A stretch of DNA of 55,683 nt. Source: Candidatus Altimarinota bacterium. Lineage in GTDB: Bacteria > Patescibacteriota > Gracilibacteria > UBA1369. The DNA lies in assembly GCA_017994125.1 (NCBI GenBank), contig JAGOLJ010000001.1:1-55683 (forward strand), given 5' to 3'. Positions 34,416 through 44,076 of the stretch are shown in pieces. A program made the position numbers and the translations under genes. Numbering within the stretch: the first letter of the stretch is position 1; every line of letters starts with the position of its first letter. A model generated the notes under the pieces. It saw nothing but the letters and a program-made list of their open reading frames with translations. It had not been told where the DNA came from and did no database searches.

Positions 34416-34844
34416 TTATAAAGGTTTCATTTGCGCCAAATATCCCTCTAAAATTACTACAGCCGCCAGTTCGTCATCATCAACCGCTTCGCCACTTTTC
34501 CCGGGGATTTCATTCAGCAGTTTTTGGGCATTAAAAGTACTGTAAGATTCATCAAAAAAATGAACCGGCACTTTTAAAAAATCTGCTAACTTTTCTCCAA
34601 TTCCTCTCAACTTTAGCGACTTTTCAGTGTCCTGGCTGGCATTCCCCATGGGCAACCCAAAAACGATATCTGTAATATTCTCTTTTACACAAAGCTCGCC
34701 AATCAAAACAAAAAGCTTTTCCAGACTTCCATAATTTTTTATGATCCCCTTCCCAAAAACTACGCCATCCCTCAAATCACAGGCCGCCAGCCCGACTTTC
34801 ATATATCCAAAATCTATAGCTAATAATTTCCTGTTACTTTTCAC
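34416..34844 (-). CDS. ruvX: RuvX/YqgF family RNase H-fold nuclease
   Basis: Putative Holliday-junction resolvase; in E. coli YqgF takes part in 16S rRNA 5'-end maturation. KLLAIDFGYMKVGLA holds the first catalytic Asp, VFGLPMGN and VHFFDESYSTFNAQKLL (second acidic pair) follow, and DDDELAAVVILEGYL is the C-terminal motif. The frame extends to a TTG at 34856, but the GTG at 34844 places the first strand at the usual distance from the start, giving 142 aa. With that start it overlaps rplI by 11 nt. Confidence 0.9.
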   Translation of the reverse strand: MKSNRKLLAIDFGYMKVGLAACDLRDGVVFGKGIIKNYGSLEKLFVLIGELCVKENITDIVFGLPMGNASQDTEKSLKLRGIGEKLADFLKVPVHFFDESYSTFNAQKLLNEIPGKSGEAVDDDELAAVVILEGYLAQMKPL

Positions 34845-35280
34845 TTTCAACTTCAAGATGGACCTTACAACTGACGTTTTCAGCCAGCTTCAGAGTGACT
34901 TCAAACTTCCCAAGCTTTTTAATTGAAGAAGGGAAAATAACATTTTCCTTAGCCAGTTTGATGTTATCGTGCTTCAAAACATCATCGATCAGATCTTTCT
35001 CTGTGATTGTGGCATAAAGCTTTTCATCATGCGATTTCCTTTTCATCTTATAGGTCTTCCCTTCAAGCTTCCTGCTGATATCCCTGGCTTCCGCCATCAA
35101 CCTTTCCTTTTCAACCACCATCTTTTTTCTTAATTCCTCCACCTCTTTGATCTTTTCCGGAGTAGCCAAAATCGCCACCTTCTTAGGCAAAAGAAAATTC
35201 TGAAAATACCCATCCTTAACATTCTTTACTTCCCCTTTATAAGCCACACCCTTTACATTTTGCAAAAAGAGTACCTGCAT
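34834..35280 (-). CDS. rplI: 50S ribosomal protein L9
   Basis: Large-subunit protein at the L1 stalk base. MQVLFLQNVKGVAYKGEVKNVKDGYFQNFLLPKKVAI is the N-terminal domain signature; a long connecting helix and the C-terminal domain (KLGKFEVTLKLAENVSCKVHLEV) follow. At 148 aa it is full length. Several patescibacterial lineages have lost L9, so its presence helps exclude those. The leader contains a perfect AAAGGAGG (minus strand, 35340-35333) about 53 nt before the ATG, too far to act as its ribosome-binding site. Confidence 0.96.
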   Translation of the reverse strand: MQVLFLQNVKGVAYKGEVKNVKDGYFQNFLLPKKVAILATPEKIKEVEELRKKMVVEKERLMAEARDISRKLEGKTYKMKRKSHDEKLYATITEKDLIDDVLKHDNIKLAKENVIFPSSIKKLGKFEVTLKLAENVSCKVHLEVESEK

Positions 35281-35358
35281 AAGTTTATTTGATAAAGAAT
35301 ACTTTTTCTAACGGCTAACAGCCTATATCAAACCTCCTTTAATGTAAAGTTAAGCCCG

Positions 35359-37038
35359 TTAATTACAATCAATACACCAGTTTTGGATTGAAAAATACCT
35401 GTCCGCGATAAAAGCCAGGTTTTCAAGCTTAAACCCACTGACTTTTCCGTCTGAAGCAAAATTATACAATGGTCTATATAAAAAGATTGCAGGGACATAA
35501 TTGGCAATTTCTTTCGCCAGCTGATTCAGATAGGTTTCCTTTTCTTTCTGGTCAAATATTCCTCTAATTTTCTCAATCAAAGCATCAGCGGCAAAACTCT
35601 TAAAATTAGAAAGATTTAGCCCGTTTTCATTTGCCTGACTGGAATGCCAATAGGAAAAAGTGTCAAAATTATAGCCAAGACTTTCTCCATACAAAATCAT
35701 GTCATAATCCCGCGCAGCAAGCTTCTGTTCAAAATCTCCTGACGCGACACTTACAACATCAACTTTTATTCCCACCGCCTTCCACGCATCTACCAGAAAA
35801 CCTATTACTTTCTCACTATCCTGCTCCAAGCTCGAACCTTTTTCATAAGTCCTCACAAGCATCTTTAGCGTAAATATATTTCCCTTTGAATCCTTTCGGT
35901 AAGGATCTGTTGGTTTATCCAGCTTGTAACCGCTATCAAACAAAGCTCCCTTTGCCTCTTCAATATTAGGCTTATAAATCCAATCCGTCTGTTTAAGATC
36001 CAACAACGGGGTATCAATCGGATCCTTATCTTCCAGTGTCGAAAGTAGCTTTGTCTTGTCTATAGCTTTCTGCAAAGCCAAACGGATCTTGCTCTTCTGC
36101 AGCATCGGAGAAGACATATTCAAAAAAACCGCTGTGTACTGGGGCAACTGATACTTCTGTATCTTAAATCTGCTATCAGCTTTTATTTCATTCAAAATTT
36201 CCCTGGGAACTTTTGCAATTATGTCCAAAGCCGATTTTTCCTTAAGCAAAGCCTGATTATTGGGGTAAACATAATATCTGATATTCTTAATTTTAGGCAA
36301 ATCGCCATAATATTTATCAAACCTTTTTAAAATCACGCGTTGCCTTCCGTCTGGCATAGTATCCAGCTCCCCATCTACTTTATAAGGCCCCGATCCTATT
36401 GGTCTGATATTAAAATTATCATAAGGCAAATCCGCAACTGCTATTTTTTCCAGAATATGCTTCGGCAAAATTCCCACATTGAAATTCGTTATAAAAAAAG
36501 AATTAGGGGACTTAATCACAAAATCAATTGTACTCTGATCAACTTTTGTAATTTTAACCCCCAGGAAGTTAGCCTTTAAGATCGGGTTCTGAAAATCATC
36601 ATTCTGAATTACGTCATGAAAAGTAAAATAGACATCATCAGAGGTAACCTTTTCTCCATCGTGCCAATAAAGATTATCACGTAACTTAAAACGGTAAGTC
36701 TTTTTGTCCTCAAGGATAGTAAGATCCGCCATGTCATTTTTAACAACCTTCAATACCGGATCATATCTGGTCAAACCGGAAAAAACCAGCGAACTCAAAT
36801 CCCTGTCTACATCCGAAAAATCGGAATAAACAGGATTAATTATCGCAGGTTTTTCGCTTACGGACGCCTCTGTAAAATACGCCTTGTCATCAAGGAAAGC
36901 CGTTGGATCCTTAAAAACTTCCACTATGCCCTGAACCGCAAACACCAGGACAAAAAGAATAACAACGATACTAAAAACCTTTTCTTCAATACTATAAGCC
37001 TTTAGGACCCGTTTAAAGACGTTCCAGAACTTGGCCAT
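35359..37038 (-). CDS. Membrane-anchored oligopeptide-type solute-binding protein (SBP_bac_5) 1
   Basis: 559 aa. An uncleaved-looking N-terminal membrane helix (about 20-40) takes the place of a lipobox. The mature part has the family 5 fold: DLSSLVFSGLTRYDP, LRDNLYWHDGEKVTSDDVYFTF, NIRPIGSGPYKVD, TAVFLNMSSPMLQKSKIRLALQKAIDK and ARDYDMILYGESLGYN. In other bacteria such proteins feed peptides to Opp/Dpp importers. No permease or ATPase gene is nearby. It lies between secG and rplI. A paralogue of the same layout is at 48990-50603. Confidence 0.85.
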   Translation of the reverse strand: MAKFWNVFKRVLKAYSIEEKVFSIVVILFVLVFAVQGIVEVFKDPTAFLDDKAYFTEASVSEKPAIINPVYSDFSDVDRDLSSLVFSGLTRYDPVLKVVKNDMADLTILEDKKTYRFKLRDNLYWHDGEKVTSDDVYFTFHDVIQNDDFQNPILKANFLGVKITKVDQSTIDFVIKSPNSFFITNFNVGILPKHILEKIAVADLPYDNFNIRPIGSGPYKVDGELDTMPDGRQRVILKRFDKYYGDLPKIKNIRYYVYPNNQALLKEKSALDIIAKVPREILNEIKADSRFKIQKYQLPQYTAVFLNMSSPMLQKSKIRLALQKAIDKTKLLSTLEDKDPIDTPLLDLKQTDWIYKPNIEEAKGALFDSGYKLDKPTDPYRKDSKGNIFTLKMLVRTYEKGSSLEQDSEKVIGFLVDAWKAVGIKVDVVSVASGDFEQKLAARDYDMILYGESLGYNFDTFSYWHSSQANENGLNLSNFKSFAADALIEKIRGIFDQKEKETYLNQLAKEIANYVPAIFLYRPLYNFASDGKVSGFKLENLAFIADRYFSIQNWCIDCN

Positions 37039-37050
37039 TAGTTAAAAAAA

Positions 37051-37269
37051 TTATTTTACGAACAACGAAGCCAATGATAACAACACAAACAAAACCGCTA
37101 GAACAATTGTTGCTACAAAGACAATCTTTTCAGCTCCCCTTTTGCTTGTTGCAATAGGAGCTCCACCCCCAAACGTAGAAGAAAGGCCACTGCTCCTGTT
37201 TTGTACCATAATTGCGACTATCAGTAACACTGATACAACCATTTCAATCACTTTTAGGATCGTATGCAT
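37051..37269 (-). CDS. secG: Preprotein translocase subunit SecG
   Basis: Small subunit of the SecYEG channel. Two membrane helices (about 4-22 and 50-70) flank the conserved cytoplasmic loop: VQNRSSGLSSTFGGG, then a basic KRGAEK segment. At 72 aa it has typical size. It lies 6 nt from the holin-like gene and 12 nt from the solute-binding protein gene, in a long minus-strand run starting at ileS. Confidence 0.93.
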   Translation of the reverse strand: MHTILKVIEMVVSVLLIVAIMVQNRSSGLSSTFGGGAPIATSKRGAEKIVFVATIVLAVLFVLLSLASLFVK

Positions 37270-37275
37270 AGTTTG

Positions 37276-37647
37276 CTATTTATTCTTAATAAATATATGG
37301 ATTATCCAGTTAACGATTCCGAAAACAAGGGCCGCTACCAAATATGTAAATACCCCCTTAACATTCATCGTTACCTCGGAAACATGTATAACATTTACGA
37401 TTTTCACGGTCAACCAAAAAATAATCGCATTAATAACAAAAGAAAAAAGTCCGATCGTCATAATCATCAATGGAAATGAAAGCAGCTTCATCAAGGGTTT
37501 GATGAACGTATTCAAGACACCAATTATCAACCCTGCTATAACAAAAAACTTTACTCCACCCGTATATTCCACTTCCGGCATAAAGTAAGTAACCGCATAA
37601 AGCGCCAGGGCATTAATAATGATTCCAATAACAATCTTTTTTAACAT
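37276..37647 (-). CDS. Phage holin family 4-like membrane protein
   Basis: 123 aa with four membrane helices. The pattern IIGIIINALALYAVTYFMPEVEYTGG, LIIGVLNTFIKPLMKLLSFPLMIMTIGLFSFVINAIIFWL matches the PF04020 family (annotated as phage holin superfamily IV, but widespread on chromosomes and not phage-linked). Function unknown. It lies 37 nt after ileS; that gap holds a perfect 7-bp AT hairpin (37655-37661 with 37669-37675) of unclear meaning. Confidence 0.8.
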   Translation of the reverse strand: MLKKIVIGIIINALALYAVTYFMPEVEYTGGVKFFVIAGLIIGVLNTFIKPLMKLLSFPLMIMTIGLFSFVINAIIFWLTVKIVNVIHVSEVTMNVKGVFTYLVAALVFGIVNWIIHIFIKNK

Positions 37648-37684
37648 AAGATGGTTTATATAACTGCCATATAAATTACCTTCC

Positions 37685-40600
37685 TTATCGCCTTACGGCA
37701 ACCTTTACTTTTGTTCCTTCCAGATCAAATATTTTTTCCTTATCCCATTCAAACTGTCCATGATCCTGCAATTCAATGGCCAGCGTTTCCTTCAGAATAT
37801 AATCGGCATGAACAGTCACAGCCTTTCTAATTGCATCCTGGGTCTCAATAAATATGTAAATCCTGTCATCTACATTGTATCCAGCTTCCTTTCTCAAATC
37901 CTGCAGCATCCTTATGATATCCCTTGCGATTCCTTCATCCTTCAGGTCGTCAGTAATAACTGTATCCAGGATCACTGATAAACCATCTGCACTGGCAACA
38001 TCGTACCCCTCTTTGCCTGCATACCCCACTTCCACCTCATCATTGCTTAAAATCACATCACCAATCTTAACAGAGCCATCCTCTTTTATTTCAAACTCTC
38101 CAGTCTTGGCCAACCTGATTATTTCCTGAACTTTCGCCCCATACTTTGGTCCTATTACTTTTGCGTTTGGAGTGACGACCCGTTTAACATACTCTCCTAC
38201 GTCCTTCAGGATATCCAACCCTTTTACGTTCAATTCTTCACAAATCACATCCTGGCTTGCCATCACGTCAACACTTGAATTGGCAGGCAAACCTATTTGA
38301 ACCAGGGCCAATGGCTGCCTTACTTTAATATTAGCCTTGTCCCTAACAGCATGACCTAATGTTACAATCTGCCTTATAAGTCTGTTTTCATCATTCAAAT
38401 CCTGCTTTATATACTCTTCCCTCACCTTGGGCCAGTCCACAAGATGTACAGATTCTTCTCCTTTTAAGTTAGTATAAATCTCATCAGCCAGATAGGGCAT
38501 AAAAGGCGCCAATAGCTTGGATAACTCAACCAGCACCATATACAGAGTCTGGTAAGCGTCGTTTTTGTCATTATCATTTTCTGATTTCCAGAAGCGGCGG
38601 CGGCTCCTTCGGATATACCAGTTGGAAAGATTGTCGACAAAGTCAATGATCGGTCTGGATGCTTTCATAAGATTGTATTCTTCCAGTTCCGCTGTAACTG
38701 TCCCAATTAACTGATTCAGCTCGGAAAGTATCCACTGATCCAGTTTGTGTGAAGGCATAAATCCTTTGGTCGACTTGGCTGGTTTCCACTGGTCAATATT
38801 GGCATAAGTAACAAAAAAACTATAGGTATTCCAGAGTGTCAGCGTAAATTTCTTAACCAGCTCCTCCACATGCTTTTCAGAAAACTTAACATCATCAGCC
38901 AAAGCCGCTGGACTGGTAAACAGGAACATTCTGGTTGTATCTACGCCTTTCGATTCAAACAAAGCGTTTGGATCAGGGAAATTTTTCTTGCGCTTTGAAA
39001 GTTTCTCACCGTCCGCAGCCAGAATTACACCATTTACAATCACATTCTTAAAGGCCGGCTTATCAAACAATATATTGGACAATACATGCAACGTATAAAA
39101 CCAGCCACGAGTCTGATCCAGACCTTCTCCAATAAAGTTTGCCGGGAAATTATCCTCAAATTCCTGCTTATTTTCATAAGGATAATGAAGCTGCGCATAT
39201 GGCATCGAACCGCTTTCAAACCAGCAATCCAGCACATCAGGAATCCTCCTCATCACTTTTCCATTTGCCCCTTTATAAGTAATTTCATCAATATAGGGAC
39301 GATGCAAATCCAGCTCACCATTGCGCATTGGCAATTTGCCACCCGTTTTTTCCTTAAGCTCTTCAATAGATTCTATACATTCCATATTACCATCCTCATC
39401 CTGCCAGATCGGTATTGGACATCCCCAGTACCTGTTTCTGGAAATTGCCCAGTCACGGGCTCCTTCAAGCCACCTGCCAAAACGACCCTCCTTAATATGT
39501 TCAGGCTGCCAGTGTATTTTTTTGTTATTCTTCAAAAGACGCGGCTTTAAATCCGTGACTTTTACAAACAATGAACGTGTCGAATAATTTAGAAGCGGCG
39601 TATCACATCTCCAGCAGTGAGGATAACTATGCCTGATATTCTCTTGCTTAAAACAAAGCCCTCTGACCGTCAGATCATCCACAATGTTTCTATCCTGTCC
39701 TTTTACAAACTTACCTTCAAATCCTTTAACTTCAGGCTTGAAAGTACCATCCATTGAAACATGTTGAATCAGGGGAAGTTTGTATCTTTGGGCAACAGCA
39801 TAATCTTCCTCACCAAACATGGGGGCAATATGTACTATACCCGTCCCTTCTTCCGTAGAAACGTAGCTATCCAGAACAATCTGGTATCCACCCTTTTCCT
39901 TTAAATCAGGATAAAAATCAAACAGCGGAACATATTTTTTACCTTCCATTTTTTTTGCCGAAACTTCCTCAAGAACATTATAATTTAACCCCCCAAACAC
40001 TGCTTCAACTCTGTCTTTAGCCACAATATAAACTTCTTCCTTCCCATCTTCATATTTCACCCCGACTTTCACATACTTAATCTTAGGACCCATGCAAAGA
40101 GCAATATTCCCCGGCAAAGTCCATGGAGTTGTAGTCCAGGCCAAGACAAAAGTATCTTCCCCGTCCAGCTTGAACTTACAGGTCACCGAAAGGTCAGTAA
40201 CATCTTTATATCCCTGGCTGACTTCAAAATTGGATAACGGAGTTTCACAACGTGGACATATATGCATACTTTTATACCCCTGATAAATCATTCCCTTTTT
40301 CCAGATTTGGCTAAAGACCCACCATATCGATTCCATGTAGTTGTTATCCAAAGTTGCATAACTATGCTCAAAATCGACCCATCTCGCCAGCCTCTTCAGC
40401 AACACCTCCCACTCTTTCGTATATCTAAACACACTTTCCCGGCACCTACGGTTAAACTCTTCCACCCCCATTTCTTCAATCTGTTTTTTACCGCTTATTC
40501 CAAGCTCTTTTTCAATTTCATATTCCACAGGAAGCCCATGACAATCCCAACCGTTTACACGAGGCACATAAAAACCCTTCATTGTAAAATACCTTGTTAT

Positions 40601-40801
40601 CGCATCCTTAATTGAATTAGCCAGGATATGTCCGTAGTGCGGAAGTCCGTTGGCAAAGGGAGGACCATCAAAAAATACATACTTCTTTTTACCTTCCCTG
40701 TTTTTTACAGATTTTTCAAAAATCCTGTTATCTTCCCAGTATTTCAAAATTTCATTTTCCATTTTCGGAAACGACTGCCTGGGATCAACGGCCTTAAACA
40801 T
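37685..40801 (-). CDS. ileS: Isoleucyl-tRNA synthetase (long, eukaryote-like type)
   Basis: Charges tRNA-Ile and edits valine. Class I motifs: HYGH at 55-58 in PPFANGLPHYGH, and KLSKR in DGEKLSKRKKNFPDP near residue 600. The editing domain CP1 (about 190-400) contains SYVSTEEGTGIVHIAPMFGEEDY. A CPRC pair at 182-185 is also present. The long C-terminus and total of 1038 aa place it with the type of IleRS shared by eukaryotes and some bacteria, which is often less sensitive to mupirocin; that last point is family knowledge, not shown here. No T-box is possible in its 69-nt upstream gap. Confidence 0.95.
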   Translation of the reverse strand: MFKAVDPRQSFPKMENEILKYWEDNRIFEKSVKNREGKKKYVFFDGPPFANGLPHYGHILANSIKDAITRYFTMKGFYVPRVNGWDCHGLPVEYEIEKELGISGKKQIEEMGVEEFNRRCRESVFRYTKEWEVLLKRLARWVDFEHSYATLDNNYMESIWWVFSQIWKKGMIYQGYKSMHICPRCETPLSNFEVSQGYKDVTDLSVTCKFKLDGEDTFVLAWTTTPWTLPGNIALCMGPKIKYVKVGVKYEDGKEEVYIVAKDRVEAVFGGLNYNVLEEVSAKKMEGKKYVPLFDFYPDLKEKGGYQIVLDSYVSTEEGTGIVHIAPMFGEEDYAVAQRYKLPLIQHVSMDGTFKPEVKGFEGKFVKGQDRNIVDDLTVRGLCFKQENIRHSYPHCWRCDTPLLNYSTRSLFVKVTDLKPRLLKNNKKIHWQPEHIKEGRFGRWLEGARDWAISRNRYWGCPIPIWQDEDGNMECIESIEELKEKTGGKLPMRNGELDLHRPYIDEITYKGANGKVMRRIPDVLDCWFESGSMPYAQLHYPYENKQEFEDNFPANFIGEGLDQTRGWFYTLHVLSNILFDKPAFKNVIVNGVILAADGEKLSKRKKNFPDPNALFESKGVDTTRMFLFTSPAALADDVKFSEKHVEELVKKFTLTLWNTYSFFVTYANIDQWKPAKSTKGFMPSHKLDQWILSELNQLIGTVTAELEEYNLMKASRPIIDFVDNLSNWYIRRSRRRFWKSENDNDKNDAYQTLYMVLVELSKLLAPFMPYLADEIYTNLKGEESVHLVDWPKVREEYIKQDLNDENRLIRQIVTLGHAVRDKANIKVRQPLALVQIGLPANSSVDVMASQDVICEELNVKGLDILKDVGEYVKRVVTPNAKVIGPKYGAKVQEIIRLAKTGEFEIKEDGSVKIGDVILSNDEVEVGYAGKEGYDVASADGLSVILDTVITDDLKDEGIARDIIRMLQDLRKEAGYNVDDRIYIFIETQDAIRKAVTVHADYILKETLAIELQDHGQFEWDKEKIFDLEGTKVKVAVRR

Positions 40802-40870
40802 ATCAATAAATTAAAAATAATAATATTTCTGCCCTATTTTACCAAAAAACCGCCTACAATAAAGTAAAAA

Positions 40871-42064
40871 CTATACTGTCGGCGGGATTTCTGTGGAAAG
40901 TTTAGCGCGACTTACCAGTCTCCGCTCTATTAAAACCATAATAAACGTCATCAACATGATCGCCGCCGCTAAAATCCAGGGCGCATGAATATTGATTTCA
41001 AATAAAAAGCCGCCAATCAGTGGCATTATAATCGAAGCCAGTGACATCAACCCTTGTGTTAACCCGATAACTTCCCCCTTTTTATTTTCTTCAGCCATAC
41101 CGACAATCTGGCTGTTTGTAACAACCCGCAGCACAGAATGGGAAAAGGCAAAAAGGATCAAAAACGTTATAAAAACCCATAAGATACCAATCGAAAAACC
41201 AATAAAACTAACTACCATCACCGCCATCGAAGCTAGCTCCAAAAACGGCTCTGCAAAGCGCTTTAACCAAACTCTTCTCAACAAAAAACCCTGATTAATC
41301 AGTACGATAACACCAACAAGCGTCATCAAATAACCGGCCACCGTCTCATTAAATCCAAATTGCCGGTTTATAAAAAGCGTAAACACTGACTGTTGGACTG
41401 TGATAGCCATCGAGAACATCAACCAGGCAATTAAAAAGACTCTCAACCTGGCATTTTTCATGCCGTTAACAATTGGTTTCAACGGATTATATGAAACTTT
41501 CCTGCTATGATCCTTGTTCAAATTTGTCTCCGGCAGAACAAAATATGCTGCTATGGTATTGAAAAGAGCCAAAATCCCGGCAACCAGAAAAGGAACCGTA
41601 ATTCCAAAGTGGCTTAAAACACCACCAATAGCGGGGCCCATAATAAAACCAATTCCAAAAGCCATTCCAATAAGCCCAAGATTCTCCGTCCGTTCTTTTG
41701 GCGTTTTGGAAAGATCAACCAGATAGCTTTGAGCAGTGGATATATTCCCGCCAGTAATACCATCCAGAATCCTTCCTATAAACAATAAAATCATATTGTT
41801 GGCCAGGGCAAAGATAAACCATCCAATTGCCGTTCCAAATAAACTTATAATCAAAACAGGCCTTCTTCCATATTTATCAGATAAAGCTCCCAAAACAGGT
41901 GAAGCAATAAACTGGAATAAGGAATAAACAGAAAAAAATGCAGCAATAAGGAATGGTGATGCTCCAAACTTTTCCACATATAAAGGCATAATCGGGACAA
42001 CCAGTCCCAACCCAAGTACATCAATTAAAACCGTCAAAAATATGACAATCTTCTGTTTTGGCAT
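40871..42064 (-). CDS. MFS transporter, TetA-like
   Basis: 397 aa with twelve predicted membrane helices. The start VFLTVLIDVLGLGLVVPIMPLY and the loop 2-3 motif GALSDKYGRRPVL are typical of the drug:H+ antiporter group close to TetA-type proteins, with a second related GxxxDrxgrR-like loop in the C-half replaced by LRRVWLKRFAEP. Substrate unknown; resistance cannot be claimed from sequence alone. It follows dcd by 8 nt. Confidence 0.85.
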   Translation of the reverse strand: MPKQKIVIFLTVLIDVLGLGLVVPIMPLYVEKFGASPFLIAAFFSVYSLFQFIASPVLGALSDKYGRRPVLIISLFGTAIGWFIFALANNMILLFIGRILDGITGGNISTAQSYLVDLSKTPKERTENLGLIGMAFGIGFIMGPAIGGVLSHFGITVPFLVAGILALFNTIAAYFVLPETNLNKDHSRKVSYNPLKPIVNGMKNARLRVFLIAWLMFSMAITVQQSVFTLFINRQFGFNETVAGYLMTLVGVIVLINQGFLLRRVWLKRFAEPFLELASMAVMVVSFIGFSIGILWVFITFLILFAFSHSVLRVVTNSQIVGMAEENKKGEVIGLTQGLMSLASIIMPLIGGFLFEINIHAPWILAAAIMLMTFIMVLIERRLVSRAKLSTEIPPTV

Positions 42065-42072
42065 TAATTATT

Positions 42073-42657
42073 CTATTTTAAGAATTCTGGATCCTTGGAA
42101 ATTCTGCTCTCTTCCGGAAACACCTGCCCCTGATATTTGGCATGTTTCTTCTTATGATAAGGCACTTCGGCAGCAGAAGACATCTGTTCAAAAGCCAGCT
42201 GACAAATCCTCATACCTGGATAAAGCGCTACTGGCATCCGGTTAATATTGGTAATCTCCAGAGTTATTGTACCCTCAAAGCCCGCATCAACAAACCCCGC
42301 AGTCGAATGAACTATAATCCCCAATCTCCCCAAAGAGCTTCTCCCCTCAACCCTGGCCACAAGATCATCAGCAAGCTTGATTTTCTCCATTGTAACCCCC
42401 AAAACAAACTCACCGGGCTGAACAACAAACGGCCTTCCCTCCTCTACCTCTACCAGCCTCGCAATATCTTTAAAACTTTCAGCATTGGATGGATCCAAAA
42501 CTGCAAACTGGGAATGGTTATAAATCTTGAAATATTTACCCAGCCTTAAATCCATTGAAGATGGGCCGATGTTTTCAAGATTAACTCCATCCTCAGCGCT
42601 AACCACAATATCTCCCCTGTTAATCCTCTCTTTTATGTCTCGATCTGATAAAATCAT
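42073..42657 (-). CDS. dcd: dCTP deaminase
   Basis: Deaminates dCTP to dUTP (or in bifunctional members onward to dUMP) for thymidylate synthesis. ARVEGRSSLGRLGIIVHSTAGFVDAGFEGTITLEITN is the trimer core carrying the catalytic Glu. Residues PSSMDLRLG near the start are also conserved. An ATG exists at 42672, but the family starts MxLSDRDI, so the in-frame ATG at 42657 (MILSDRDIKERI) is chosen, giving 194 aa. The gene begins 20 nt downstream of the tRNA-Val 3' end. Confidence 0.93.
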   Translation of the reverse strand: MILSDRDIKERINRGDIVVSAEDGVNLENIGPSSMDLRLGKYFKIYNHSQFAVLDPSNAESFKDIARLVEVEEGRPFVVQPGEFVLGVTMEKIKLADDLVARVEGRSSLGRLGIIVHSTAGFVDAGFEGTITLEITNINRMPVALYPGMRICQLAFEQMSSAAEVPYHKKKHAKYQGQVFPEESRISKDPEFLK

Positions 42658-42677
42658 AATTATGGGAGTCAATAAAA

Positions 42678-42754
42678 TGGTGGACGTTGAGGGATTCGAA
42701 CCCCCGACCTTCTCGGTGTAAACGAGACGCTCTAACCAACTGAGCTAAACGTCC
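42678..42754 (-). tRNA. tRNA-Val (anticodon UAC)
   Basis: 77-nt cloverleaf on the minus strand. Acceptor GGACGTT pairs with AACGTCC, followed by discriminator A and encoded CCA (42680-42678). The D-arm has TAGCTCAGTTGGTTAGAGC, the anticodon loop is TTTACAC with anticodon TAC, and the T-loop is GTTCGAATC. It immediately precedes dcd and is probably co-transcribed with it. Confidence 0.96.
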
Positions 42755-42805
42755 ATATTCCAAAGCGGAGAAAAACTATCACAGCTTTATGGCACTTTCA
42801 AGATT

Positions 42806-44071
42806 TTATGCACCAAAATTAAATACCGTCATTAACAAGAGCATCATTGACATCAAAACCAGAAACACCACTGATACCCATGAAACCACATTAAGCCAGA
42901 AAGAGTTTTTAAATGATCCCATTAACTTCTCATTATTCAGCAATTTCAGAATTGCCACAAAAAGCATTGGTAAAACAAAAGTATTTAACATTTGGGATCC
43001 AACTATAATCGTAACCAGTGGAAGCCCCGGAATTAAAATTGCCACCGCTGACGAAAAGACCCCGATTGCAAAGATCCTGTAAAATGACGGAGATTCTTTT
43101 TTAAGATCTACTCTTCCTTCCCAGCCAAAAGCTTCTGTAATCATATAGGAAGAGGTCATTGCTACCACCGCCAGACCAAGAAGAGATGCATTGAGTAACC
43201 CCCATGCAAAAAGATGTTTCGCAAAAGCTCCTGCAAAAGGTTCCAGCGCCATCGCCGCCTGCCCAGCATCCTGTATGTTGATGTGGGCAACATACAGCGT
43301 ACTGGAAGTCGCGACCACAATGAAAAATGCCACAATAATCGTCCACAAAGATCCCGCAAAAATATCGAACCTTGAATACCTCAGATGCTCAGCTGCCACG
43401 CCCTTATCCACATAATAAGATTGCACAAAAAACTGTCCCCAGGCAGTCACAGTTGTACCAATCATAGCCACAGCTGTATAAAAGAATCCGGTTGACCATT
43501 CAATCTGTGGCGATGCCAAACCCTTTAATGCACCACCCCAATCAGGCTTAGCCATTATTCCAGCAATTACGTAGGAAAAAAACAAAATAGATGAGGTTAA
43601 AAAGACCTTTTGGACAATCTTAAAAGATCCAAGCCTCACAATCAGCCATATCAACACGGCCGCGATTGGCACAGCAAGAAAACGCGGGACTCCATAAATA
43701 TCCGCAACTGATGCAATACCGGCAAAATCAGCCACAATATTCGCCCAATTAGCCAAAAATGTTACCAAAACCACAAAAGTCGTTACTTTCAAACTAAAAT
43801 TCTCCCTCATTAATGCCGCCAGTCCTCTTCCCGTAACTAACCCCAGTCTAGCTCCCATTTCCTGCGTTATCCCCAAAATAAAAGCTATTATAAACAGGAT
43901 CCACAGCATCTTAAAACCAAATCCGGATCCCACCACAGAATACGTGGTTATTCCACCGGCATCGTTATCAGCTGTTCCGGTTATTATTCCGGGACCAATA
44001 ATCCCGAGAATTAACAATAACTTCAGCTTTAACGCGTGCCAACTACTTACTTTTTTTTCAACTGCTTCCAT
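42806..44071 (-). CDS. Nramp-related divalent metal transporter
   Basis: 421 aa with about eleven membrane helices. The first helix has LGIIGPGIITGTADNDAGGITTYSV, where classical Nramp proteins have the metal-binding DPGN; here it is DNDAGG. In the sixth-helix region the usual MPH is replaced by a MTSSYMITEAFG-type sequence. Such proteins belong to the Nramp-related clade, some of which carry Mg2+ rather than Mn2+/Fe2+. It starts 5 nt after a gene for a PRC/MgtE-N/CBS protein, which supports a link with Mg2+. Transport of Mg2+ is inference. Confidence 0.8.
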   Translation of the reverse strand: MEAVEKKVSSWHALKLKLLLILGIIGPGIITGTADNDAGGITTYSVVGSGFGFKMLWILFIIAFILGITQEMGARLGLVTGRGLAALMRENFSLKVTTFVVLVTFLANWANIVADFAGIASVADIYGVPRFLAVPIAAVLIWLIVRLGSFKIVQKVFLTSSILFFSYVIAGIMAKPDWGGALKGLASPQIEWSTGFFYTAVAMIGTTVTAWGQFFVQSYYVDKGVAAEHLRYSRFDIFAGSLWTIIVAFFIVVATSSTLYVAHINIQDAGQAAMALEPFAGAFAKHLFAWGLLNASLLGLAVVAMTSSYMITEAFGWEGRVDLKKESPSFYRIFAIGVFSSAVAILIPGLPLVTIIVGSQMLNTFVLPMLFVAILKLLNNEKLMGSFKNSFWLNVVSWVSVVFLVLMSMMLLLMTVFNFGA

Positions 44072-44076
44072 AAAGC

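Noticed and set aside
35333-35340. Perfect AAAGGAGG on the minus strand as the rplI ribosome-binding site or the start of a small gene
   Set aside because: It is about 53 nt from the rplI ATG, and the only start codon just after it (TTG) runs into a stop within three codons.
37276-37647. Prophage remnant suggested by the holin-like gene
   Set aside because: PF04020 proteins are common on chromosomes; secG and ileS flank it and no other phage gene is present.
40802-40870. T-box leader for ileS
   Set aside because: The gap is only 69 nt and lacks the T-box sequence and specifier stem.
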